From NCBI GenBank assembly GCA_036169595.1, contig CM069765.1, positions 4,691,001-4,755,000 on the forward strand: a DNA stretch of 64,000 nt, given 5' to 3'. Positions 52,399-62,985 of the stretch are shown one piece after another (position 1 is the stretch's first letter; each line of letters begins with the position of its first letter). The stretch comes from Dictyostelium firmibasis (taxonomy: Eukaryota; Evosea; Eumycetozoa; Dictyosteliales; Dictyosteliaceae). The position numbers and the translations under genes are program-made. Under the pieces are notes generated by a model that was not told the origin of the DNA, searched no databases, and saw only the letters and a program-made list of their open reading frames with translations.

Positions 52399-55300
52399 AT
52401 GAAAATGAAAATAAATTATTTAATTTTTTTAATTATATTGTTGAATTATTATTGCTCTGTTGGAAATAGTAGTAGTAGTAGTGGTGGTGGTGGTGGTGGT
52501 GGATTAAATAATTTATTGATTGCTGCTGATGAGGATGATGATGTTCCAACCAATTCTCAACCAAGTTTGAATAGTACTCAGCCAAGCAATGTTGAGTTTG
52601 AACCTGAAATTTCATACACAGCTACACCACGTTTGTCCAATGTGGTTGGTGTAAATGTACCTGTAAATCAACATCCAATATCTAACCAAATACCAAACTG
52701 GTATACTTGCAGACACGACCCTTGCAACAGCAGATTTTCAGACACTGGATACAGGAATAAACATGAAAAACGTTTGGAATTGCACCATAACAGATGTACA
52801 CCAAATTGTCATGTGTGTTACTATTTCAACCAACCAATTAATTTTAAAAAACCATATATTGTACCATCTGAAATAAGAAACAATCAAGTTCAGAGAAGTG
52901 AAGAAGAAATAATAATGGGATTTATAAGCCCTCCGAAATAAAGTATTTTTATGGTGTCTTTGGTGCATTGGTTTGTTCAGCAAAAATAATCGATCTGCAC
53001 GCGAAACGGCATAATTTAATTAAAAAATAAAAAATTTAAATCGAAAAAATTAAAATTTGTGTTTTTTAAAAATAAAAATCTCATATTTTAATTAAAATTA
53101 ATTTTTTTATTTTTTTTTATTTTTTTTTATTTTTTTTTTTTTTATTTTTTTTTTTTTTTATTTTTTTTTTTTTTTTGACAAATGGTATTATATTTGAAAT
53201 ATTGATACAATAAAGACGATGAAACAGAGATGGAAGATTGGGTTGAGGAACTATTTGATCAAATAGTTCCTCATTCCAATCTTCTATCTCTGTTTCATCG
53301 TCTTCGTCTTCGTAGACATCCTGGTTATCATCTGGATTGTTTTTAGTTTTGATTATTATTATTTTGACTTTGATTTTGATATTGGTTTTGAGAAAACTGA
53401 TGATCAATTTGTAAATTGTTAGTGAAGATCCCAATTATTCATATGATAATGATGATGCATCACCCATTAATACGTTTTTGGATCGTCAAATATTGAATTC
53501 AGAAATCTATTTGATTTAAATAATACCAATACACTTCTACTACTACTTACTCTTCATCCACCACCTTCCAATAATCCTGCTTCTTCATCAAGATCATCAC
53601 TACTCCCACCACCGCTACTACCTCTTGATCCACCACCATCTAATACTCCTGCTTCTTCATCATGATCATCCAATACACCTGCTTCTTCATCACAATAACA
53701 AACTCTCTTTAAATAATACCAATACTACTTCTACTACCTCTTCATCATCACCACCATTGAATACACCTGCCTCTTTATCAAGATCATCCAATACCACCAC
53801 TACCTACCACTGCTACTGCTACTGCTACTGCTACTGCTACTGCTACTGCTACTGCTACTGCTACTGCTACTGCTACTGCTACTGCTACTGCTACTGCTAC
53901 TGCCACTGCCACTGCTACTGCTACTGCTACTACCTCTTCTTCATCACCACAATCTAATACACCTGCTTCTTCATAAAAATCATCTAATACACCTACTTCT
54001 TCATCACAATCATCTAATACACCTGCTTCATCATCCAATACCACTACTACAACTGCCACTGCTACTAATACTACCTATTCTTCATTACCACAATCTAATA
54101 CACCTTCTTCTTCATCACAATCATCTAATACTGGTACTACTTTAAGAATGTCTTAATCTGTTTACCAAAAATTTTAGTAAGATTATATTGGCCTGCAACC
54201 ATTATTGATACAGATGGTCATCTATATATGAAGAAATAGAATATATATTAAAAATTAAGTAGGTATGAATTTTTTTAAAAAAAAGAAATACATTTATATT
54301 AATGTATATAACTTGTAGATTGACCTATTTTTATTTATATACAATATTGTTTATTTTAAAATTTTAAAATAGGTCAATCTACAAGTTGTATATATACATT
54401 AATATAAATGTATTTTAAAATGAACTAATGCACCAGTAAAATATAATCTAGTTATTATATATATTGTTATTATTTGTATAGTTTTAAAAAAAATGAAATG
54501 AAAAAAAAATAAAAAAAATAAAAAATTAAAAAAAATATTCACGACGAGCTGCAAAAATTTTTTTTAAAATAAATTTTGAGAGTGTGATAGGTGTGATGCA
54601 TGAAATCTTGAAGTGAAGCGATGGAAATCTAAAAATTTTACATATGTTCTCATTTGCCAAATGAAAGAAGCCGTTTGTGAATATGCGAATGAAATTTTTG
54701 TAAAAAAAAAAAAAATTTTAATATTTACCATTTAAAATTTCCTATTTATATTTATTTTTTTTATATTTTATTATTTAATTTTTTTATGAATATTTTTCAA
54801 TACATAATAAAAATTTACATACAAAAAAAAAAGAAAATTTTTACGCATAAAAAAAAAAAAAAGAAATTTTTACGCATAAAAAAAAAAATAATAAAAAAAT
54901 CACCATATAAAATGACATTATTACTTTTCTTTCATGGTTATTGATTAAAAACACCCAAAACACTCATATAACCCATGAGGATACCTTATCATAATGAAAG
55001 GGCCTGTTGTTCTGTTATGACATGGTTATTTTGGAGTGTTGATAAGGCTTTTCAAAACTCTGCAAGATCTAAAAAAATAAAAAAATAAAAAAAATATTTT
55101 TTTAATTTAAATTTTAATTTTTTTTATTTTTATTTTTAAATTAATTTTTCCCGGGTTATATAACAAATAAAATCGAATGCACCAGATTATAAGTCATTTT
55201 AATATGAACTTATCAATACTAAAAACCGGAGGGAGATGGTGAACTTCAAATTCAAAGGGAAATTGAATTTCAAAATCAAAGACGAGAGGAGGATTATGTT

Positions 55301-56840
55301 GAAGAAGAAGCTGAAGTAACAGAGGTACAAATCAAAAAATGTATTCACTGGAATTGTAATGCTAGTCTGACTATATCAAATTGGCAAAGACATATCAAAT
55401 TGGTGAGACACACACATGGTGATTTGCAAATTGAGGAACATGAGCGTTGTCCAGGATGTAACAAAGCGGCAAATTTGGTTGTAAATGCAAACAACAGAGA
55501 TATCTCAAATAATTTGAGTAGAATTAGTACTGATCATCTTTCAATCAAGACGGTGGCTTGTATGAAACTCATACATGGTATTGTTGATTCTAAATGGAAA
55601 AATTTTCAAAACACCATGAAATTATCTAGTGATTTCACATTATATCACATTAAAAAAGAATGTAGAAAAGGTAATATATTGATTAGTAATTGGTTTTTTC
55701 TTCTTTTTTTTTGTATTTATATTAACTAAACTTACATATACAAAAATGTAATAGAATTAGAAGAGTTAATAGAAGCATCTATTTCAACCAATAGGGGTAG
55801 ATACATTTCAATTAGAAAGTTGTTGAACATGTTGATTGAAAATGAAAATCCACCACAAAATTTTTTAATTCATATGGGCATAGACGGAGCGGGAATGACC
55901 AATAATGGGACTGTGAAACAAGTAATTGGTACAATGCAAGGTGTGCATTCACAAAAATTGGTAGCTAAAAGTAAATCACCATATGACGCTTATCAATTTT
56001 TAATATACCAAGGAGATGAAGATGTTTTAACTTTGAAAGAAGAGTTGGCTCCATTGATTAAAACCTTAAACTACATGGTTAAAAATAATGATTTACAAAA
56101 CGTTTTCAATGGATTTAGACACACATTCAAAAGAATAGTGTACAATGTTGATTTAGTTTTAGTATTGGATTTGGCTTGTTTGATAAATATTCTGGGATTG
56201 TATACTGTTTGGAAAAGACAGAGTACATACCGATGCCCTTGGTGTGAGATTACAAAAGATGAGATGAATCGATTCCATAAAAGACCATTTAGAGACATCT
56301 ATAATATGCACAAACATGCTCCTGTTGGAGCATCTGCATCAACTACCAAAAGATGTAAAGGGCAAAGATCCTCACCCATTCTACCAATTCCATTGGATCA
56401 AATTGTACCAGATTTTTTACATATGGTACAGGCCGTGATAAAACAATTTTTTAAATTGATTGTTGATGAAGAAATCGTTAATCTACCTGATCCAACACAC
56501 ATCACCAGAAAGTCAAAGTATAGAAGAGAGTTGGAACATTTTCTTAAAGAAGAGTGTGGAATTAAACTATTTAAACCATCTGATGGATCATTTGCTGACC
56601 TCCCAACAAATTTCAGAAACTCTAGAATTAAATATAATGAGTTAATTATGATTTTATTCAAGTATGAAAAGTTGGTAGCAATTGTAAATAAATACTCTTT
56701 AAATCCTAATAAACATAAAGTAAGTAAAAAAAATTTAATAATGGAGAACCATAATAAATAAATTAATTAAAAATAGTAATAAATAAAAAAAAATAAAAAT
56801 AAAAATAATAAATAATAAATAGTAATAATAATAAATAATA

Positions 56841-56873
<33 letters not shown>

Positions 56874-56998
56874 TAAATAAATAATAAATAATAAATAATA
56901 AATAATAAATAATAAATAATAAATAATAAATAATAAATAATAAATAATAAATAATAAATAATAAATAATAAATAATAAATAATAAATAATAATTAATA

Positions 56999-57035
<37 letters not shown>

Positions 57036-57787
57036 TACATATTTTATAAATTAATACTTACAAATAATAAATACAAAACCAGGTATCAAAATTGTGGAAA
57101 ATGATGTATGCATTAATTAGTTTGATGTCTAGTGTGACAGCATGTTCTGAGTCTAAATGGTTGGAATATGCATCAGTATTTGGTAATTTAGCTTTGGAAA
57201 TTTATGATATTAACTGGACCACCAAAGAAGTAATTTCTACATACTTACACATACTTATTTGCCATACTGGCTATTTCATTGAAAAGTATGGAAAAATGGG
57301 TATTTGTATCGAAGCACTGGCAAACTTTGCAACAGAAGGAGAGCATTTCTTAAATAAAATAATATATACCCGGAGTACGAATAAAACCAAATATAGAGTT
57401 GGTGGAGATAATGAAGATGCTTGTTTACAACAAATTACCAAATCTAATTATATAACAAAGGTAACTCATACGGTTGACGAGTACAAAAGTATGCTAACAC
57501 CATCATCAAGAAATACTTCATACTCTGCTGACAAACTGAATCATAATATGTTTGACTACAGAGATTTGTTTGGATCTGGTATTGGTGAATATAGTTTAAA
57601 TATAGTTGCTGCTGTTGACCAATATGATGAAGGTGACGAACTTGATTTAGGTTTTCAAGATGTGTACGATGCCGATGCTGATGATGAATACCAAAATGAA
57701 AATATTTGTTTTGATATTATTGATTATGATGATGATGATGATGACCAACCTATACCAGATATAAATCCAAATATCAATACTTTGACA

Positions 57788-57819
<32 letters not shown>

Positions 57820-58605
57820 TACAACAACTACTACTTACAATAGAAATAAAAGACCAGAAACTACCACCTCATCTGACCATGTTCAACGGTCCCCAAATAG
57901 ATTGACACATGTCGATTCATCATCTTCTATGGTCGATGATGTTGTTTTGGCAAACACCTTATCTCTATACAAGGTTGCGAGGTTAACATGGAAGAAAAAC
58001 CATAACATCAATGTTAAATATCATGTTGGTCAGCCTGTGAAAGCTCTTAGCCAATTCAATAACGAATTTAAATTTTCGTTTTGGCCTGCTGTTGTTGTTG
58101 GTTATAAATTATCCACAACCTATAATGAAATTGAATATTTGTTGAAATTCGAGTAAGTGTTATGCTATATATATATTATCCACATATGTTATTATAATAA
58201 ACTATTTATTTATAAAATAGTCTATTAATTATAGAAACTAACCAAATATATACATACAGTCAAGTATTGGATTTTGTTGAGTATCAATGTACTCTAAATA
58301 ATAATATTATTCCCTATATTAAAGATGAAGAGGTGGAATGGGTGGATAAACAAAAAATTAATACATTGATCAGTGGTGAGAAATTATTGGTGAAAATTGA
58401 ATCATTGTGTGGTGATAGAGGTCAAATGGTTAAACATAAACAAAAACATAATTTTTATTGGTATAGAGTATGTTTTGAAAAGATTGATCCACGTGATAAT
58501 AAAAAAATAATTATAAAACTTACTGACTTTCCATTCAACAATGAAGGTAATAATGTTGAGCATTTTTTCAGATTGCGTCGAAATAATACAATTTTATTAG
58601 ATTGA
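52399..58605 (+). CDS. CACTA-like transposase gene, copy 4 (four exons, first one interrupted)
   Basis: Exons: 52399-52928 plus 55234-55670 (split by the inserted element), 55755-56719, 57083-58152 and 58260-58605. Leaving out the insertion, they total 3348 bases, exactly 1116 codons with the stop, which supports the model. All introns are GT..AG (55671-55754, 56720-57082, 58153-58259). Domains: hydrophobic N-terminus; Ser/Gly run; C2H2-like finger CRHDPCNSRFSDTGYRNKH; a second Cys/His cluster and CPGC; acidic residues in HMGIDGAG, VLDLACLIN and PDFLHM with a CPWC knuckle; an acidic/Thr-rich tail; then a small domain (FSFWPAVVVGYKL) of SH3/Tudor look. Similarity to known CACTA Tnp2 is by landmarks only. 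Confidence 0.65.
53215..53302. repeat. 88-base near-perfect hairpin
   Basis: Symmetric about 53258/53259 (centre TTTGATCAAA), arms of 44 bases with about two mismatches, starting GACGATGAAACAGAGAT. The sequence encodes an acidic peptide on either strand (ETEIEDWNEELFDQ), so it looks like a piece of coding sequence duplicated in inverted orientation. Confidence 0.85.
53812..53935 (+). repeat. TACTGC hexamer tract
   Basis: About 20 units of ACTGCT with a few ACTGCC. In one frame it reads Thr-Ala repeats and in another Cys-Tyr or Leu-Leu. Surrounding Thr/Ser/Pro-rich remnants (repeats of TCTAATACACCTGCTTCTTC) suggest the Thr-Ala frame belonged to a low-complexity protein. The Cys-Tyr frame is an artefact. 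Confidence 0.8.
54286..54416. repeat. Long hairpin with ~50-base arms
   Basis: The left arm, about 54286-54337, contains GTAGATTGACCTATTTT. The right arm, about 54363-54416, contains AAAATAGGTCAATCTAC. The loop is about 27 bases of AT-rich DNA. A few mismatches (one or two extra TA steps in the right arm). It lies in the inserted element, after its last coding-like remnant. Confidence 0.8.
56780..57040 (+). repeat. AAT/AAAT microsatellite in the second transposase intron
   Basis: Mixed AATAAAT and AAT units inside intron 56720-57082. It is the counterpart of the longer TTA tract at 16882-17320 of copy 1 (opposite strand), but shorter and with a different unit mix. Confidence 0.85.
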
Positions 58606-58909
58606 CTAATTTAATTAACACCTCTAAAAAATAATAAATAAATAAAACGGGCACAAAATATATATTATAAAGTAACAAATAAAGTAAACAAATAAAATTA
58701 TCAAATAGGTAGTAAATATATATTATAATGTAGTTTATTTGAGGTGAATGATATGAAAAATAAAATTTTGAAAAAAAAAAATTGAAATAATTTAAAAAAA
58801 AAAAAAAATTTGCGCAGCTACCCCCACCCACACTTTCAAAAATTACTTCAGAAAAACACACAGCAGGGGGTAGAAGAAATGTTGTAGTGAGATTGAAATT
58901 CCTTCAAAG

Positions 58910-61900
58910 GTGAAGATAGAGAAACCCATAAAAATAATAAATAAAGAAATTGATAATAAAATTAAAAATAATAATAAAAATTATATTGTTAATTTATTTA
59001 ATCAATTAAAAGAAACTAATTTCAACTTTGATTCCATAAAGAGAAAAGGGGAAGAAAAGATTAAAGAAATTTATGAAATTAGATTTAACGAAAATAAAAA
59101 ACCTTTAATTACAATGGTTGCTAATTCATCCATTGGTAATAAAGATATAATGATTCCTATTGTAAAAGGTATTATGATAGAGAATAAAAATAACATGAAC
59201 AAACCACGTTTGATATTAGATCCAAAGAAGGTAAATGAAACCATAAAAGTGATCTTGGATACAGGTAGTAATATCAGTTTAATTAATAGAAAATTATTAA
59301 CTGAGGAGATGAAATCAATGATTCACAACAGTAAAGATATTGTTGAATTTCCACTACTTGGTATTAAAGAATCAAATGTGCAAGATGTTAATATACAGTT
59401 AGGAGATGACGTATATAAATTTATTGTAACTGATGTCGAAGTAGTTGATGTTTTAATTGGTAATGATATTTTAAAAGAATCAATCATTGATCAACAAAAA
59501 CAATTACTCATCCTTAACAATAGAAGGTATAGAATAACATACCAAAAATCAAAAGAGTATAAGTGTAATTTGAATACCGAAGAGGAAGAATACATTAACT
59601 CTAAATTCGAAGAAGATGAAGACATAAAAGATAAAGTAATAGAAATTGTCGAAAATCTTCCATCAACAATTTGTGATATATTAGTAAAAACAAATCCTTC
59701 TGAGGAAGAGATTGAAATAATAACTAATTTTATCAGCGAAGAGTTTGAAGATGTGATAGTTGAGAAACTTCCAGAAATTTCTGATCAATTAAAGAAATCT
59801 AGAAGGAATAAAATTATTCACAATATTCTGATTAAAACAGGTATGGAAATAAAACCAGCAAAAAAGTTGATTTATTACACATCAGATGATCAGAAAAAGG
59901 TAGTAGAAGAGATGATTGAGAAATTTTTAGATCTAGGTATTATAACAAGATCAAAATCCAATTATTCTTCTCCAATTATCCTCATCAGAGAGGAGAGTAA
60001 ATGGCGAAGATTCTAAATTGTTTTCTAAATTTGACATGATTATGGGATTCTTCCAAGTGATGTTAAATCCAAAACATCAACAATATACGGCGTTTACAAC
60101 CCACATTGGAAAATTCGAGTATCTCAGAATGCCGATGGGATTGGTAAATTCGCCTTCAACATTTGCTAGGCTTATGGTTGAAACCTTTGGAAAAATTAAG
60201 AATCTACTACAATACTTTGATGATTTATTAATTCATACAAAGGAGAATTATAAAAAACATTTTATTGAAATAATTAGAATGTTATTATATTGTAGAAAAT
60301 ACATGATTTATATTGCAAAATCAAAAAGTCATATGTTCAAAAAAGAAGTAGATTTTTTAGGATTTCAAATAAATCAAAAAGGTATTTCTCCAAGAGCTGC
60401 TAAGATTAGAGCCATCACTGAATTACCAAACCCAAGAACCGCAAAAGAGGCTGAATCTGCTTTAGGTTTGTTTGGATTCTTCAGAAGAGTTATTCCCAAG
60501 TATGCAGAGAAAACTGCATTCATATCAGCTGAATCAAAGGTCAAGGGGGGGAAACTATCCGATAAAGCAATAGAAGAGTTCATTGCATTAAAGGAAGAGT
60601 TTAAAGGTGACAATATTGTTGCTATCCCAATCGAAAAGAACGATGATCCTGTTGACATGGAATTACTTGAGGAACCACACGGATTACCAGTTAAAGATCC
60701 GGATAATATATTTAATGGTGGATACCATCTATATTGTGATGTTAGTGACCTAGCTTTGTCAGGTGTACTATATCAAATACAAGAAAGTAGACTCAGACCA
60801 ATATGGTTTCATAGTAGAAAACTATCTGAAACTCAGAAAAGATACAGTATTGGTGATAGAGAATTCCTTTCGATAGTTGATTCACTCAAAAAATTCCAAT
60901 ATTTATTAATGGGGAAAAGAGTGACAATTTATACTGACCACCAAAACCTACTATATGTTATTAATAAGACGAGCGAACAGCTATTGTCGAATAGACAAAT
61001 AAACTATATAAAATATTTAGAAGAGTTTAATGCAAAATTAATACATATTAGTGGTAATAAAAATGGTGTGGCTGATTTCTTATCTCGTAAATATGACTCA
61101 TTCCAGTGGGATGCCTCATTTTTAGAGAAGATTAAAGAAGAACAAGAAGGTTCGGAATGGCTAAAAGAGATGAAAAATAATCAAAATCTCTGCATCGAAG
61201 GAACCAATGATATATATTATCTTGTAGAAGATGGTATAAGAAAATTAATAATTATAGAAAAAGAAACTATAGATAAAATAGTAAGAGAATATCATGACGC
61301 CAAATATAGTGGTCATAAGTCATTCGAAGTCGTGTATAATAACATTAGACATGATTATTATTTTAGAGATATGTATTCTATAATTAAAAGATATATCAAA
61401 TCTTGTGCAGTATGCCAATTGAATATCAATAGAAAGGAAACTGGGTTACTTCAAAGTTTAGAAATACCCTATGAGGTTTGGAGGGACATATCAATGGATT
61501 TCGTCTCCATGCCCAAATCTAAAATGGCAATGAATGGATTCCAAGTTGAAGTAGATCAATGCTGCATGATAGTATGTAGATTATCTAAAATGATTCATGC
61601 AATACCATGTGCTAAAACCATCAATGCTGAACATACAGCACAACTCATGTTAAATCATGTTTTCAGATTACATGGTTATCCAAGGACCATTGTATCAGAC
61701 AGAGACCCAAAATTCATATCGGAAATTTGGAGACTTTGGGCTGAAACTATGGATTCGAAATTAAAAATGACTGTTGTACATAGAGCGAAAGGGGATGGCC
61801 AAACTGAAAGAAAAATTCAAGAATTCGTTGCAATCCTAACAAAGATGTCGAGCACATACGGAGAAGGATGGGCAGATCTTACTGCGTTAGCAGAATTTGC

Positions 61901-62780
61901 AATGAATTCATCTATTAGTAAGGTAACGAAAATGTCACCTTTCCAAGCAGTTTATGGTTTCAATCCACCAACTCCAGTGAGTCATTTTAATACTTTAACA
62001 AGAACTAAGATTCCGTTGAGTAGTATCAAAAAAATCATACGTGATAATATTCTTGATGCTCAAATAACCTCACAAAAATATTATAATAAAAATCGTGGTA
62101 AAGCACCCGACTACAAAATAGGTGACAAAGTGTTTGTAAAAAGAAAATACTTTGAAACTGGTCTTTCAAAAGATATTATTTCTAAAAAACTAGAGTCTAA
62201 AAATTGTGGTCCATTTAAAATCATTGAAGAAAATGGAAACAATGTAACTCTGGATCTAATTAGTTATCCTAGAAAACACAATGTGTTCAATGTTGACCAA
62301 TTAGTACAACTATTTGAAGATGATGATTGGATTAGAAATGAAATATCAATGCCTGACGCAGAAGAGACTGAAGAGTCCACCTATGAAGTAGAAAAAATTA
62401 TTAACTACGATAAAAAACATAGACGTTATCTAGCCAAGTTTGTTGGTTATCCAGAACCTGAATGGGTCAAAGAGGAAGATGCCAACTGTGATGAGTTGAT
62501 AAAAGAATATTGGGAAGTTCAAAATGAAAAATTGAACTCAAAACAAGGGAGGGAGAGCAGACAACAAGAAAATCTTGAGTCAATTGTTCATCCTGAAACC
62601 TCCAATATCTCTTTATCCGACAGATCAGAGAGCAACTTTCAAGATCCAGAGATTCCAGAGAGTTTCAATAAATCCAAAGCTGGAAGGAAAAGAGTTAATA
62701 GTAAAGGAGGAGAATCGGAAGTTGTTAAAAGTAAAGTCACAAAGAGTGGTAGAACCAGTAAACCACCAAGTAGATTCTAA
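58910..62780 (+). CDS. Pol region of the Skipper-like element (protease, RT, RNase H, integrase, chromodomain)
   Basis: Reading frames 58910-60016 and 60018-62780. Landmarks: VILDTGSNISLI (aspartic protease), LQYFDDLLIHT (RT active site), YCDVSDLALSGVLYQ and IYTDHQNLLYV (RNase H), the HHCC zinc finger of integrase around CAVCQLN, and VSDRDPKFIS in the integrase core. The C-terminal chromodomain reads YEVEKIINYDKKHRRYLAKF, then VGYPEPEW. Chromoviral integrases use this domain to target chromatin. Basic Ser-rich tail. Part of a broken fossil element; how the segments relate is not described here. Confidence 0.85.
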
Positions 62781-62813
62781 AGCCCATAATCTCCTTCAGA
62801 GGGGAGGGGAAGG

Positions 62814-62985
62814 TGTTAGAGTTTAACTAGTTTTATTAAAAGAAATAGTAACTCAAGACACAAAATAATGAAATAATGTTCTCAAAACGAAGTTCGTAAA
62901 AATTAAATTAAATTTTTACAATTGTCGAAATTTTGTTATTTTTTTCTCTTCGAAAAAGTCGAAGATGTTTTTATAATTTTTTAAA
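62814..62985 (+). repeat. Right LTR of the Skipper-like element, partial
   Basis: Preceded by the purine-rich tract AGAGGGGAGGGGAAGG. It matches the first 172 bases of the left LTR and then passes into a DIRS subfamily A end repeat. Confidence 0.85.

Larger units (their letters stand above)
52929..55233. mobile_element. 2.3 kb palindrome-rich element inserted in the CACTA-like transposase exon
   Basis: Ends CCCTCCGAAATAAAG and, inward from the other side, CCCTCCGGTTTTTAG: a 7-base perfect inverted repeat with the subterminal motif GGTGCATT on both sides. Removing 52929-55233 restores exactly the exon seen in copies 1 and 3 (ATAAG joined to AGATGG), so the insertion made no target-site duplication. 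Inside are T-tracts, two long hairpins (53215-53302 and 54286-54416), a TACTGC hexamer tract and Thr/Ser-rich remnants. A short segment at about 54165-54260 (reads YWPATIID in one frame, then EIEYILKIK in another) resembles the C-terminal domain of the CACTA-like transposase, so it may derive from a decayed relative. No intact gene. Confidence 0.6.
52022..58889 (+). mobile_element. CACTA-like DNA transposon, copy 4, complete with target-site duplication (6.87 kb)
   Basis: Ends CACTGCAAATTATC (52022) and, inward from 58889, CACTACAACATTTC. The bases just outside are AGA on both sides (52019-52021 and 58890-58892), a 3-bp target-site duplication as made by EnSpm/CACTA transposases. The host DNA is the Skipper-like element between gag and pol. 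Two hairpins follow the left TIR: GAAGATTTC/GAAATCTTC (52146-52177) and AACCGATTCAGT/ACTGAATCGGTT (52222-52266). It contains the full transposase gene and a 2.3 kb insertion of another element (52929-55233). Confidence 0.8.
49890..62985 (+). mobile_element. Skipper-like Ty3/gypsy chromovirus, split by a CACTA-like insertion
   Basis: Parts: left LTR 49890-50270; gag 50651-51772; inserted DNA transposon 52022-58889; pol 58910-62780 with protease, reverse transcriptase, RNase H, integrase and a C-terminal chromodomain; purine-rich tract 62800-62813; right LTR, partial, 62814-62985. Separate gag and pol and the chromodomain fit Skipper, known from D. discoideum. Without the insertion it measures about 6.2 kb. 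The element is not whole, with a few breaks besides the insertion. The two LTR copies agree closely over their shared part, so it inserted recently. The left flank is bacterial block 5 and the right is DIRS subfamily A. Confidence 0.85.

Noticed and set aside
53625-54059. Cys-Tyr and Val-Ala repeat open frames
   Set aside because: Frames of the TACTGC hexamer tract; the Thr-Ala frame is the only one continuous with the surrounding low-complexity remnants.
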